A DNA stretch of 64,000 nucleotides from Blastobasis lacticolella (lineage: Eukaryota; Arthropoda; Insecta; Lepidoptera; Blastobasidae): contig LR990044.1 in NCBI GenBank assembly GCA_905147135.1, positions 8,746,122-8,810,121 on the forward strand. The letters are read 5' to 3'. A model generated the notes under the pieces. The model was not told where the DNA came from and made no database searches. It was given only the letters and a program-made list of their open reading frames with translations. The position numbers and the translations under genes were made by a program. This document shows positions 10,850-24,800 of the stretch, piece by piece. How positions within the stretch are numbered: the stretch's first letter is position 1; each line of letters begins with the position of its first letter.

Positions 10850-11310
10850 TATGATGTATTCTTGATCCTTGTCGTTTTGTAGATACTACAGCTTTGGTAC
10901 ATGAAACTTTTGGCTTTGGCTTTTATATATTGCATTGAAAAATCAGAAAATTTCAAAGCACCCACAAAGCATTACATATTTTGAACATTTCATTAGGGAC
11001 AGTCCGTGGATTCAGTCAATATATACTATATTTTTGGATTCATCAATTAATTCAGTACATATTACAATAGACCTCCATGGCAATATTGACTACAGAGCAC
11101 TCGTGTCAAATGTGTGTGTATAATAGAAAAAAATTAATGAAATACGATGAATCCGCACTAACGCGCGTGGATGTGTTTAGAGTTTGGCCAGTGTATCTTT
11201 GTACAGATCAGGACGTAAGAAAACTCTGTAAAACTCTACAGTTTTATAGATTAAATAATTTTATAGATTTAAGTGTTTCCCTCCGAAAACATTTAAAATC
11301 TATAGGTAGG
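10850..11310 (+). repeat. Repeat block X-Y, left copy
   Basis: Block X (10850-11115) and block Y (11177-11310) recur in the palindrome spacer in the opposite order (Y' 12606-12722, then X' 12797-13050), in the same orientation, with moderate divergence. Typical shared words are 'cagacctccatggcaat'-like and 'gtttggccagtgtatcttt'. No coding function is seen. Confidence 0.65.
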
Positions 11311-11666
11311 TACATTTGGATAACAGTTTTATTTTGACGGCTCTCATACGAAATGTAGATCTCGACGAGTGCTATCATTTCTACCTTCTTTCCTTTTGCT
11401 ATTATTTTTCCATTAATTGAATAATAAAATAAATAAATAAAAACATAATGCACATTAATTTGTCGTCGTCCATTTCTACCCGTCAACCTTTCCTGGCAAG
11501 CATTTGATAACGACTGAATGGAAATTTTAAGAGTGTCCGTCCCGGTAGATGTGCGCCGATGAGACCGGTTGCGCCCGGCCTTGTTCTGTGAGTCTGTGCC
11601 CGGCCTAAGTTGATTTAAGATATATTTATAACCTTAAATAAAAACCTGGCAGAAAAGCTAGATGAT

Positions 11667-12029
11667 ATGACACTTGAGATCTTTTTGACGTCCATAAAGT
11701 TGAGTCATAAGTCGGGGAAGAAAGATGCCGAGACCTGTAATTACATTTTAGAAGTCCGTAAGGCGCTCATAACGCAAGATAGAGTCTTTAAGTGTCAGCA
11801 GTATGGATATGCAGCAAAATCTTGTCGTCAGGCTGATATCACGTGCGGCCATTGTGGCGATCTAGGTCACTCACTAAACAACTGCACAAAAAAGACTGAG
11901 CCAGCAATATGCGCGACGTGCTCGCGCTTCAAAAAGCCGAGCAACCATAAAACAGGTGCTCCTGAATGTCCCGCCAAGCTAATGGCCGAAAAAAGGTACA
12001 TAAACACTATAGATTATGAGGGCGCCTGA
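11667..12029 (+). pseudogene. Non-LTR retrotransposon gag-like fragment, left arm
   Basis: 120 codons, possibly open further upstream (NLAEKLDD before the first Met). Residues 42-77 hold a decayed zinc knuckle (CQQYGYAAKSC, lacking the second Cys and the His) and an intact CX2CX4HX4C knuckle (CGHCGDLGHSLNNC). A third Cys cluster follows (ICATC ... HKTGAPEC). This layout is typical of ORF1 of Jockey-type LINEs, which binds element RNA. No RT follows, so it is a fragment. The copy at 13768-14130 (-) differs by one residue near the C-terminus (TID versus TVD). Confidence 0.75.
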
Positions 12030-13767
12030 GAGCGCCAAATATAGTTATCAGTTTAAGAACTTTCTTTGTGCGAATGACGGATTATCTCTTTAAGGTTTTA
12101 AATAATTTCTTTGTATTCGAGTCAAGGTCCTGTGATGAAGATACAGAGAAATGACTGTTAGTTCTAGGTTAATTTAGTATAAAATATCGATTATATTATA
12201 ATTATATACTTTTATTCTTTTTTACTTATGATTACTTCTGTATAATTAGTAATTGTTTCATGTTAAATTTTCGCCTTTTGTACTTTTTCGACTTTTAATT
12301 TTTCACCTGAAACACAGGGTATCCTAGTTCAGGCAATTTAGTTATTATTAATTACGTTTTAATCATATTATTCTAGACGTTAAAATTTAATGTAAATGTA
12401 TCTTACAAGATTTAATAAATAACATTTTTATTATTTTATTATTACTTATAACAAGAAAAAGCATTGCACCAACACCAACCTTAAGTGAAAACTAAATTCG
12501 CTCTTAACTTTGTGATACCGATTTTGTGACTCTTTAATTCTTAGGATTATTTTAAGAGGCCATATTAAGATTCGCCTAAGTTTAGTGTGCAGCATTAGGC
12601 TTTTAGAGTTTGGCCAGTGTATCTTTGTACAGATCAGGACGTAAGAAAACTCTGTAAAACTCTACAGTTTTATAGATTTTAAGTGTTTCCCTCCGGAAAC
12701 ATTTAAAATCTATAGGTAGGTACTATATGCTGTGCTTATCACGTTTTCATTTCATCAAGGTCTTGTTTCTGGGAGTAACTATGTCATGCCGTTACGAATT
12801 CATGGTCCTTGTCTGTTTGTAGATACTAAAGCTTTGGTACATGAAACTCTTGGTTCTGGCTATTATATATTGCATTGATAAATCAGAAAACCTCCCCACA
12901 AAGCATTAGATATTTTGTACGTTTCGTTAGGGACAGCCCGTGGATTCAGCCAATATGTACTATCTCTTTGGATTTAGCAATTAATTCAGTACATATTACA
13001 GTAGACCTCCATGGCAATACTGACTATAGAGCACTCGTGTCAAATGTGTCATAAAAAAAAATAAATGAAAAACGACGGATTCGCACGAACGCTCGTGGAT
13101 GCGTTTTCAGTGTGTTCGTCTATGCGTGATTTCCATACAAACTGATGACAGCTCAAAGAACTTTGTGTCACGCACTAACGCACGGCCAAACTCTAAAAGC
13201 CTAATGCTGCACACAAAACTTAGGCGAATCTTAATTTGGCCTCTTAAAATAATCCTAAGAATTAAAGCGTCACAAAATCGGTATCACAAAGTTAAGAGCG
13301 AATTTAGTTTTCACTTAAGGTTGGTGTTGGTGCAATGCTTTTTCTTGTTATAAGTAATAATAAAATAATAAAAATGTTATTTATTAAATCTTATAAGATA
13401 CATTTACATTAAATTTTAACGTCTAGAATAATATTATTAAAACGTAATTAATAATAACTAAATTGCCTGATCTAGGATACCCTGTGTTTCAGGTGAAAAA
13501 TTAAAAGTCGAAAAAGTACAAAAGGCGAAAATTTAACATGAAACAATTACTAATTATACAGAAGTAATCATAAGTAAAAAAGAATAAAAGTATATAATTA
13601 TAATATAATCGATATTTTATACTAAATTAACCTAGAACTAACAGTCATTTCTCTATCTTCATCACAGGACCTTGACTCGAATACAAAGAAATTATCTAAA
13701 ACCTTAAAGAGATAATCCGTCATTCGCACAAAGAAAGTTCTTAAACTGATAACTATATTTGGCGCTC

Positions 13768-14130
13768 TCAGGCGCCCTCATAATCTACAGTGTTTATGTA
13801 CCTTTTTTCGGCCATTAGCTTGGCGGGACATTCAGGAGCACCTGTTTTATGGTTGCTCGGCTTTTTGAAGCGCGAGCACGTCGCGCATATTGCTGGCTCA
13901 GTCTTTTTTGTGCAGTTGTTTAGTGAGTGACCTAGATCGCCACAATGGCCGCACGTGATATCAGCCTGACGACAAGATTTTGCTGCATATCCATACTGCT
14001 GACACTTAAAGACTCTATCTTGCGTTATGAGCGCCTTACGGACTTCTAAAATGTAATTACAGGTCTCGGCATCTTTCTTCCCCGACTTATGACTCAACTT
14101 TATGGACGTCAAAAAGATCTCAAGTGTCAT
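13768..14130 (-). pseudogene. Non-LTR retrotransposon gag-like fragment, right arm
   Basis: Mirror copy of the fragment at 11667-12029, with the same 120 codons and knuckles and one substitution near the end (INTVDYEG). Its near identity to the left copy suggests recent duplication, gene conversion between arms or an assembly artefact. Confidence 0.75.
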
Positions 14131-14927
14131 ATCATCTAGCTTTTCTGCCAGGTTTTTATTTAAGGTTATAAATATATCTTAAATCAACTTAGGCCGGGCA
14201 CAGACTCACAGAACAAGGCCGGGCGCAACCGGTCTCATCGGCGCACATTTACCGGGACGGACACTCTTAAAATTTCCATTCAGTCGTTATCAAATGCTTG
14301 CCAGGAAAGGTTGACGGGTAGAAATGGACGACGACAAATTAATGTGCATTATGTTTTTATTTATTTATTTTATTATTCAATTAATGGAAAAATAATAGCA
14401 AAAGGAAAGAAGGTAGAAATGATAGCACTCGTCGAGATCTACATTTCGTATGAGAGCCGTCAAAATAAAACTGTTATCCAAATGTAGATCTCGATGAGTA
14501 CTATTAGAAACTAGCGTTCTAGAACTAATGGTTTTCGAGTAGCAGGATAGTAACCTTGGGAAGGACCCTGATCAACCCTCAGGGTAAACAGAGTCAAGCC
14601 CGGGTCAAATTCATGTTTTCATGAAGACTGACGGCAGTAGACTGATACTGCCTACCTGCATTTTTTTCTCCTCATACAACATTCCAACTTCACATAAACA
14701 TATATATTTACCTCTTGCTATGCAAGGTCTTAAGATCACGGATGTTATAATCCTTGTTTTTCATTTAAACCAATATGGGAATTTCGCACTGCCAAAATAA
14801 TGGACTCAGGGTCAACAGTAGAGTTACTATATCTTTCCCTGGTATACATATTTTCAACGCTAGTTAGTCCGTGGTATATTTATTACTTTATTTATTACGA
14901 TCGTTTGTTCTTTGATCTTCCCTATGC

Positions 14928-15085
14928 CGCTGCTGTGAAGTGAAATCTCCAAGATTGTCAGATACGTGTTCAAAAACTTTAATTTGTTAAACGGACGGTG
15001 ATGAAAATTCGCAGCCACGAGCGTAGCCGCGTTTTCCGCAGCACCGGGCGATGCTGCGTTCCAATGTGCCGAGCGCCTCAATTTA
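14928..15085. mobile_element. Partial copy of the 8.7-kb foldback element
   Basis: It contains 'gccgctgctgtgaagtgaaa' and 'cgttccaatgtgccgagcg', matching the right arm of 8655-9697, but lacks most of the interior. Confidence 0.6.
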
Positions 15086-15655
15086 AATTTGATTTGACTA
15101 GACAAAGCGATGAGAATCGGTCCTTGACAGCAGTATTTTAATTGTAGAGTGACCATGCTTGTCGTGCTAAATTAAAAACTTAGTTTTTTTTTACACTTAA
15201 AAAGAAAAGTTAATCACGCCAATACCAGTATGAGGGAGTAGATTATAGTTAATTGAATCCATAGGATTGATTCTGCTCACATCTCCTGAATCACCCTGTA
15301 TAGATTTAGTAAGAAATCACAAATTCTTATTTAAATATAAATAGGTATCCAAACAATTTGAAAGTATAATTATTAAGAAAAATAGTTAACTGAGATAATT
15401 AATTAATAAGTACAAGCCTTTATTTTTGCATCTTCACTCGAATGAAGCGCTAGAGATGGGTGATGAATAATGTTAATACTTTTTAACCCCACATTCATTA
15501 CTGTCCTAACATCCCGCCGATTGGGAAACTACCGATAAAATAAATAAATAAATACTTGGACAAATTCAAAACAGCGCCATCTAGCTCAAAAGTAAGCTAC
15601 GCTTGTGTTATTATCTAACTCTAGGGTCTTAGATAACTAATAAACTAAATAGGTA
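15086..15655. other. Gap with one dispersed repeat
   Basis: Around 15555-15640 a repeat with 'ggacaaattc', 'gcgccatctagc' and 'agtaagctacgcttgtg' is shared with 17925-18005 and 43275-43375. The rest is A+T-rich without a gene. Confidence 0.4.
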
Positions 15656-15870
15656 CATCATCATCATCATCACAGCCCATAACAATCCACTGCAGGACTT
15701 CGGGCCTCTCCCACGAAAGGGGAGGTCATTGCCATAATCTCCACGCTTATCAGGCGGGTTGGGAGATCGCAGTGCAGTTAATGTAAATCTATCCAGAAAG
15801 ATGCTGCTGCCCATCTTTCGGATTTGTCCCTTAGTCGCCTCTTACGACACCCACGGGAAGAGATGGGTAC
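15656..15870 (-). repeat. Short repeat family B
   Basis: Reverse-strand copy with 'cacagcccataacaatccac', 'cccacgaaaggggaggtcat' and 'cttacgacacccacggga'. It starts with (ATC)n, the complement of the family's (GAT)n end. Confidence 0.75.
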
Positions 15871-18691
15871 ATAGGTACACACTTTTTAAAATATATAGGT
15901 ACTTATTATACATACTACACCTAGACCCGTAACATAAATTGAAATTCATCACTTCAGAGTTTGAGCTGAGATTTATCAGACTAGAGCTTTTTTAGACATC
16001 GCGCGATCAGCCGTCGAAACGTCGCGCGGTTGTTGTCAACAGTCCTGCGAACACAGCGGTCGAGTAAACACGTTTCATTGTGTAGATTGGAGATATTTTC
16101 AGCAAAAACACGAGCGAAATAGGTAGGAGGAATTTCTTTTAGCTGAAAAGAGGTAGTTTGAATTTTTTTTTACATATTATAAAAGCTGTATTTTAGGGTA
16201 TTTCTATTAGGTAGGCTATTTCTACAAATAAAAAATCACCTAAAACTTAAAAAAAAATATAGGAGATTTTTACAGGTTATGTAAAATAAAATTTTGCATC
16301 TAACTACATCAAAAAGTCAATAGAGCCCGAGAGCCGATTAAAAAGAAAAAACAGTTAAAATAATTGTTATAGATGGCGTTGATTAAACACGATTCTCAAA
16401 AATAAATCAAAACAAGACCGTTAAATGTATAAAAATGTAGAGATTTTGCGTTTACCTCCCAGAAAAGGTACTAACTAATTATATTTTTACGAAACACCTT
16501 TCCGAGTAACTTCGGTTACCAAATTAAATGAGAAACCTATCTAAGCAGCGCCATCTAGTGGGGTACGCCGAACTACACTGTTTACTTTTTGAAGTAGTTG
16601 TCAGAAAATCCCCCATTTGTATAAAAATGAAAATTTGAAAATTGTTAAGATTTCCCTGTCGATATGTGAAAATGAGCCTACGCCGCTTGCTGCGTCCACC
16701 TAAAATATCGAATCTACATTTAGGTACGTGATGTTAAATACATAGTTGATGATAACGATTAACTCTATCGCCAGATAAGTGACAGTACATTAATGGCGTG
16801 TTCGAGTACGTATCACATATCAACGAGTATAACTGATTGAAGTTATTATGTTTTAGCATAGTAGCAATAAAGTTTAGTATCTCGGCAACTTTGTGAGTGC
16901 TGAATTGGTAATGGAAATGTACTAATACCTAGTATCTATGTCTATGTAATGTGATAATATGTCTTGTAAATGCCATAATGAATCCCACTGGATAAGTAGA
17001 TATTTTTACGACACCTATGTTTTCTTTATTAGATATGATGTTTTTATAAACCTAATAATTTGTAGAAAAATACCACTGTCCACCTCTCTTGTTAAAAAGC
17101 GTTTTGCAGATTTAGGGTATATTTAATTGCAGGTTTATGATTACTACGTTCATGACAACAGACTCAAAGATGTATATCATCAGTCAACATCTCTTAGAAG
17201 CAAGACCACGAAACATGGTTCTACGTTCAAATTTAATAATTTGATTGACATATCTCTGCTATAATCGGCGTAATATAGTATGGCGGTATGAAGTTTATTT
17301 AGATGTGTGCAAATATAATGAACCCCTTGAAACAGTCCAAGTGCCTTCCATCGCAGAAATGCTTCATGCCGTTCCTGACCCAGTGAGAGGAGCTCAATTT
17401 GGGCAGTGATCTATTTTAGATCTTGCCACACAGAATTTTAAAATGCTAAGAACCAAAGCATTTGGATTATTCTAAGAACTCATGGGTACCTATAGACTCA
17501 CTGGTTTATTTATCGAAGTGCAATAACGCTGTCGATATTATTATATTACCTACTCGATTTTGCCCGCGACTTTGTCCGCCTGGAAGTTTTTTTTTTGCCC
17601 GCGTTTCCATTTTAAATTACCGTATTGTATGAATGCTAGTACTACGGGGAAGTCAAGCTGTATCTCTGGTTCTACCCACTCGAATTAGATGAAACATGGC
17701 TTAGATAGTACCATGGACTTAAAGCTACCAAACTATCAAAATCAAAACAATTTGCGTGCTGCGCGAACAGACAGACGAACAAAAAATTCCAAACGAAAAT
17801 TTTGGGCATAGCTACGTTCTAGAATCCTACCCCACCTATTTTTCCTGAAATATATTTAATGTACATACCTGGCTTTTTAACTGTTTTATAATAAATAAAA
17901 TAAATAAATGGGTTTGGACTAATACACACAGCTCCGTTTAGCCCCAAAGTAAGCAAAACAAGTTAGATAAGTTAGATATCTGATAAACTACTCAAATAGT
18001 TTTTTTACACTTATTAGACCTAGAGAAGTACTTTCGAAGCAAGTGTTTGATGATAAGACTCTTGACGTTATGGCATTCCATATTACCTGTACTGATTTTA
18101 ATTCACCTACTTTATGATATTACAGCTATATAAAACTCCACCATTGCCTCATTTAATATAGTAATATTTAATTTCAAATGTTTAGATAAGAAAACAACTA
18201 GTCATACCTACTTAACAACAAGACAAAGCATGTTTTTGCTTTGTTGCTTGGGAACAGAAATATAGTGGGTCAAGTCTGCCAATTGATATTAGCAACGCGA
18301 GGGGTATCGCCAATGCGTTGCTGATCTCTGTATTACGATGATCTGGCAGCAAAAAGGCAAATGCCCCGCCACTACCAAAGCCACGACTCCCCAAATCCCC
18401 ACCCCATAGAGCACTGGAGATCTTACCGGCACGAACACAATACTACTTATTAAAATTGTATTGATTGAAGGATTCTCTCAGACTTGTCACAGAACCACCA
18501 CTGTCGTACAAAAAGATAACTAAAAACAAGACGAGCCTGTAGTTTCATAATACCTATTATCAAATCATCGTCGCAAACAAGAATTATGGAAGATAGTAAA
18601 TTACCGATTCATGCCGTATACTCGTATAAAACACAAATACAAGACATTGAAAACATCAGTTATCGTAGAAACGGCTGGGAAGTTTGACAAA
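15871..18691. other. Region upstream of the intact synthetase gene
   Basis: No coding region is supported. Around 17560-17830 'cccgcgactttgtccgcc' and flanking sequence resemble an eroded Helitron 3' region on the - strand. A dispersed repeat lies at 17925-18005. Segment 18205-18420 looks like a LINE-derived repeat. The stretch 15985-16140 is less repetitive and rich in CpG ('cgcgcgatcagccgtcg'); it could hold a promoter or non-coding first exon, but I cannot support that further. Confidence 0.4.
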
Positions 18692-18865
18692 ATGAGTAGT
18701 ACATTAAGAGCAAAGAAATGGGAGCAGCCCAGCGATGCCGTGCATGTCTACATGAATGAATTGACTCATCGCATAGTAGCAGAGTCTGGGCGACCGTCGG
18801 ACAGATTCCACTTGGGAAAGCAAATACTACAGGGGCTCAAAGATGAACCAGAGTTGATCTTACAG
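18692..18865 (+). CDS. Synthetase gene, exon 1
   Basis: 58 codons (MSSTLRAKKW start) ending in LILQ before a GTAAGT donor, phase 0. An alternative in-frame start lies at 18611. Confidence 0.8.
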
Positions 18866-21800
18866 GTAAGTAATACGATTTCTTCCTTACTACTTACCGG
18901 AGAAACCCGATTTCAGGCTAAACTAATTTGACAAAGCGTAAACTAGTTCCGATTGGCATAATTTGTTTTTGACGGTATTTTATAACGATAGGTGTGCAAG
19001 GCTCAATAGCAAATATTCAATAGCTTAATGAAATAATAGCCCTTAAATATTTTCAGAGCTCAATCGCCAATAACAGAGCCCGTCGCATTGATTGCGATCT
19101 AGTCGTTATCACTGTACATCTCACCATTGTCTATTTTACAAATCGTCAACGTCGTCGCTCTCTTGTCGGTCGGCTTCAAATCACGCTAAACATTTCGCTC
19201 CTTACATACAAAAGGGAGAAAAATCGAAATTGGCTCAAATCGGTCCTAGTTGAGTTTTCTTATAAGGCCCACAGTGAGCGGCCAATGGTCAAAGACCTTC
19301 GTCTTGAGACACTGCGGTAATTGGAACGTAAATATATGGCATAGCTTCCGAACGCTGCCCAGTGTGACGTTATTTTCGTACATTCAGATCGACGGCGCCA
19401 CTGGTGCGCAGGAGAGCAGCGCGTCGGTGCTGCGGCGCAGCGTGCGGTGCGCGCGCGCACTGCGGGCGCGGGGGCTGCGGCGCGGGGACGTAGTGGTGCT
19501 GATGGCGCCCAATCACCTGGACCTCTGCATACCCTACTACGCTGGCCTCTATCTGGGCCTTGCCATCGCACCCGTTGACAGGCTTTTGACTGTCAGTAAG
19601 TATTAGTAGTACATAATTTCCCTAATACGTAGGTCATGCTAAAAGATACAGTGAATGAAAAAGTCAGTGTAAGTGAATGTTGTATATACCTGTAATTGGG
19701 GTGCATATATGTCTTGTACCTTGTCTAAAGTAAATTGTAACTGTTACATGTGTACTCTGTTGGTATATTAAATAAATAAATAAATAAGATACACGTGGGC
19801 CGTCGTGGGCTGGGCCCTCTGATGGTGACCACGCAAAGGTTCGAAATAACGTTTCTCTCTCGTATACTTCGTATATGAGGATCGTTCAAGAGGTATAATA
19901 TAAGAGGGCCACGCATTGGTAACTCCCGTGGTGTTGCTGATGTCCATAGGCAGCGGTGACCACTTTCCATCAGGTGGCCCGCTTGCTTGTTTGTCTGCCG
20001 TATAACCTAAAAAAATACACGTACTTTGAAAAACAATAAATATATCACAGGTAAATAATGAGAATCCAGACTTTCATTATGATCTAAGTATCTAAAAATA
20101 ACGCAATAGTAAAGTTTTTCGTGTGATGTTCTTAGGTATACTTAGTTCAACGAACAATGCTAATGACCATTACAACTATTCATTGCATTCCCTTTCCGTT
20201 CATTTTTATTTATTTATTCAAATATTTTTCAGAGGAATTGCAAGATATCATCTCCATTGATGAACCAAAAATAATATTTTGCCAGAGCGAAAAAACAGCA
20301 GACGTGCGAACTGTTTTGGAGACGTTGAACATCGATGCTGAAATCATCGCATTCGACAAAAGTGTCGGCAAAATTTCTAGTTTTGAGCAATTTCTACAGG
20401 AGCATGGCAATGATGAGCCAGTCGACAATTTCAAGTAAGTTTTCAGTTAAACACACAATACCAATTTTTTTAAACAAAGCTATTAAGTGTTTTTTATTAT
20501 TGTAATTGTAGCACACTTGTCCGTACATCACAATTAGGCGCACTGAAAACCAGCGCCACTGCTTCAGCCATGCTTCTCCATGGCACGACAACTTGCATTT
20601 TCATTAAAATATTTTTTGTTTTGTTTTCTTTATGTTTTGAATTCTATATTTTGTACTTTTAGTGCTTTGGAAGTAAGTGAATATTTTACTTTTACTTTTT
20701 AATTCGGTCAAAGCATTATTTAAAAGACCATTGGTATAGGGGCATGCTTTTCACGTGCTGGTTGAAAGCTATCACGGCCTCAACGAGCCCCGTATTTACG
20801 GGGATATTTATCAAACCTCTCATCAATCTTCGATTACTAGGAAAATAAAGAAATCGTATGGTGCCAGGTCTAGACTATGTGCTGGATAGGTCACTAGCTC
20901 TACCTTTTCAGAAGCCAATAATGACCGTCTTGTTGGCAGTATGCGCCGAAGCATTGACATGATGCAATAACATGCGACTTATTTGTCGTTTCTCCCTAAC
21001 TTTTTCAAAGACACTGGGTAAACAAATGGTGGTTTACCACTCAGCAATAATTGTCTTTTGTCAGTTATTGAAACGTAGAGCAACCGTTATCGTTACTTTT
21101 CCAGGGCTGAGGATTTTGATCCCGAAGATACAGTATCACTCCTTATCCCGACCAGCGGCACGACAGGCGCCCCTAAGCAAATTATGTGTAGCCATAAAAA
21201 CATTACCATTTCTGGACCATACTTATTTGGGTATTGTTGATATTAAATTTTTTTTAGTTTACTAAGGCACCATGACCATGATCATTGAATTGATATATAA
21301 AAGTGGATCTTAATTCAAAGTATAAACAAAATATGTAATATCAGCGAATTAGTTTCACTGCACAAGACATCTATCTGAAACTAGATATAGGTGTCATTCA
21401 TTACAGCACATAGACAAGAGATTTATATATCAACAAAAGTACATGCCTTACTTTGGTGGATGATCCAGAACGCAGTCAATACGGAAAAATTGCAAATAAT
21501 ACCTAACCGTAAATTTTATTTAGAAACGAATATTTTGATTGATGACCCTTTGGTTGCTACTTTGGGTCCCAGATTTTCTTAAAAACATTATTGACCATAT
21601 CAGTGAATGCATTTCCAGGTCCTCTGATAAGCTTAACTTTGATGATTAAGTATTGAAACCAGGGTGGAAATTAATAACGAAGTATAAAATATCAATAATT
21701 AACTTATTTTCCAGTTACATTTCTAATTCATTTCCGAAACCTACTGACATGGCATTAATCGTGTCTCCACTGCAATGGCTGTCAGCGTGCGCAGTATTAA

Positions 21801-24800
21801 ATGCAACCCCAATATTACGATTTACGAGATTGCAAAGTTCAATGGAATACACTCAACAGCATACTTATGATCTTATTAATAAATACAAGGTACGTAATCT
21901 CAAAATACCTACAATATTTTATGTGACAATCAATTGAAAATGAAACAGCCTTACATCACATCAACAGTCCTTATTAGTATGTAGCGACATCTATCGCTCC
22001 AATAGGGAAACTCAACACAAGGTTGGCAAGTATCTGCACATAAATGGCGCTGACCGTCCTACATCGCGCTAGAGAAATGTGCCAACTTCCGCGGCATATA
22101 TACAACTTCCGACGATCATTTGTCGGACCCGTGATCCCCTGGTTACAACACCCGGCCAAGCCCTGTTCCACCGTCTCCATCTTCGCTTGCCAACATTGGC
22201 GGCTACGTTATACCTTTCATCGCCAAAAGTACACAGCGGTAGCCTCCTGTACACCAGTACGCTAAGTACATAACTTTGCCAGCCACTTGGCAGGTTGGAT
22301 GGAGATGGCAGTAAGTATTTAAAATACTTACATCATCATCATCACAGCCCATAACAGTCCACTGCAGGACTTAGGGCCTCTCCCACAAAAAGGGAGGTTA
22401 TTGCCATAATCTCCACGCTTGGCAGGCGGGTTGGAGATCGCAGTGTTATAATATAACTATGCTGCCCATTTTCCAGTCTACGGAGGCGCTTAGATCTTTT
22501 GCCTCGAAAACATTAGTCGCCTTGTACGACACCCACGAGTGTAAGGGGTTCGTGCTATTCTACTCTACCGGACACCACACGGCCGTGCCGGACACCACAC
22601 GGCCACACGGCCGTAATACTTACATAACAGAAAACAACGCTTTCCATTTTCTTGTCCACAGGTCATTTTTTACGACACCCAGTCGAAGAGGTTGACAATC
22701 TTTTTTTCTTAGTAGCAATCTCAATTTAACCAAATTTAAACACTTTCAGCCGACATATATGATCGCTAGTCCAACATTCATGATGACGCTTACAAAGCCA
22801 GACGATTGCGACAGATGTGACTTTTCATGTTTCCGATGTTTACTTATGGGTGGCAGTGCAGTGCCAACCGACCTACTTGCGAGGCTTCAGGTAATTAAAC
22901 GCTTTTTGTATTCAACTGAGTGATTAATAAGGGGTCAGTCCACCCGAGGAATGTGATGACTGTCGCCCAAAACACCCATGATACATGCACTTACGTTTCA
23001 TGTAGAAGGGTATTGACTATCCTCTCTTTCAAATAGTAACACGCAAGAATTGTTGATTGGCAGCAGAAATAGGTGGTACCCAAGTAGAGCTCGTCTAATC
23101 TAAAATGACGCGCCCCACTATCGCATTACCGCACACAAGCAAGTTTAAAATATGGACGCAATACATATACAAATGCCGTTGTAATTTGCCATTTAGTTGC
23201 CGGTGAAATTCAAACGTAAGAGCACGCGTCGTTCATTGGCTCCCACACAGATGAAGTGTCGTTATCAATATCTGCGCTCACACATCGAAATCAACTAACT
23301 AAGTAGTGGGGCGCGTCATTTTAAACTAGACGAGCTCTACCCAACCAGCCACGGTGGCCCGGACATCTTTGTGATGTGGTATTCAAAAACTCTCTTAATA
23401 TCATGTGGGTTAACGGTCAAATGCTTATTATTATTAGTGCACACATCACAAGGAACTTTCTCCCACGCACACTAAGGTTGTGAAATGAACTACCGGGAGA
23501 GGTTTTCCCTCAAGAGTACAACATGGAGTACTTCAAAAACGGGGTGAAAAGGATTTTACGGGGTCGGCAACGCGTAGGTAGTGATTGCAAACGTCCATAA
23601 GTGACTGCTTACCATCAGGCGTGCCTGGTATAAAAAAATCACATCGCCCTACATTCGCTTATTTGTGTATTCCGGGCAAATAAAGATTAAGCTATGTATA
23701 TGTCTAGTATTAGGTTACAAAAAGAATACCGTAAAATGGGGTTACTTTGATATGCAGGGGCTACATAGCTCACTCGCTTTTCACTGATAAGTGCTAAGGG
23801 AAAGATGGCTGATGTACCTACAGTATTGCCCCTTACCAGGGTGCATGGCGTGATTTATTTGCACGAAAAGAACGAAAAGTTAATAACGAAAAATGAGAGA
23901 TCAATGTAGGCCCAGGACAGCAAAGAAACCCCATTGTATCATACTATGTTATTTTATTTCGGTGGCGAGAATACCTACGCCCACGAAATATTTATGCAGA
24001 TAATAAAATTTTAGAATAGAAATTGTAAACATTTATTTTCAGATATTAGCACCTAATACCCCTGTTTTTAACGGATATGGAATGAGCGAATTATGCGGTG
24101 CAATATTCACACCGTCCGCTGCGGCAACAGGGTCTATCGGAAAACCATTTGGACTTCTTCAATACAGGGTAAGTTAGTGAAAACACAGATTAGAAATTTA
24201 AATCCAAATCGACGACTCTTATGAGGCACGTGCTATGGCAAACCTCTTTTGCCGTGGCACATCGTCAGCAGTAGTTTCGTTATTATGGCAAAAATCCTTT
24301 GGTTGAATTTTGACATTTATTTAAAATTTGGTTTTTGAGAGCAACGTTCCCGAGAGAAGATACTTATATTCAAATATTATTACATATTTGTTTGCAGATG
24401 GTGGATCCAGAAACCAATGAAGATATTGTTGAGCCTAATGTGACGGCTGAAGTGTGGGTAAAAGGACCAACAGTAGTTATGGTAGGTGCCAGAAGGTTGA
24501 TTAGCTCATTGAGATATTCAAATGATGACATTAATGGCTAAACAATATTTACAGGGCTATTTCAAGAATCCAGAGGCGACCAAAGAAGCGTTCACTGAAG
24601 ATGGCTGGATCAGAACTGGTGATCTATTCTACAGGGATGACAACTCGAATTTCTTTTTCGTTGAACGCAAGAAAATGTTACTCAAATACAGGAACCATCA
24701 GGTGCGGTAATATCATTGATATGTCAAAAAAACTGTAAAAAGAAACACAGCGTACTAGTGAAAGTTTAAAGTATTGCGTGGACACTGCTTAATACAACGC

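Larger units (their letters stand above)
11311..14486. repeat. 3.2-kb palindrome (large inverted repeat)
   Basis: Left arm 11311 to about 12616 and right arm about 13183-14486 are reverse complements at very high identity. Mirror positions sum to 25797 (for example 11667 with 14130 and 12029 with 13768), so most of the arm length has no indels. The spacer 12617-13182 repeats the Y and X blocks seen left of the palindrome. Each arm carries a gag-like fragment. The outer ends lie inside units of the 105-bp array. Confidence 0.9.

Noticed and set aside
19260..19571. An Arg/Pro/Ala-rich protein on the - strand
   Set aside because: It is the antisense shadow of GC-rich exon 2; the + strand has splice sites, phase and family motifs.
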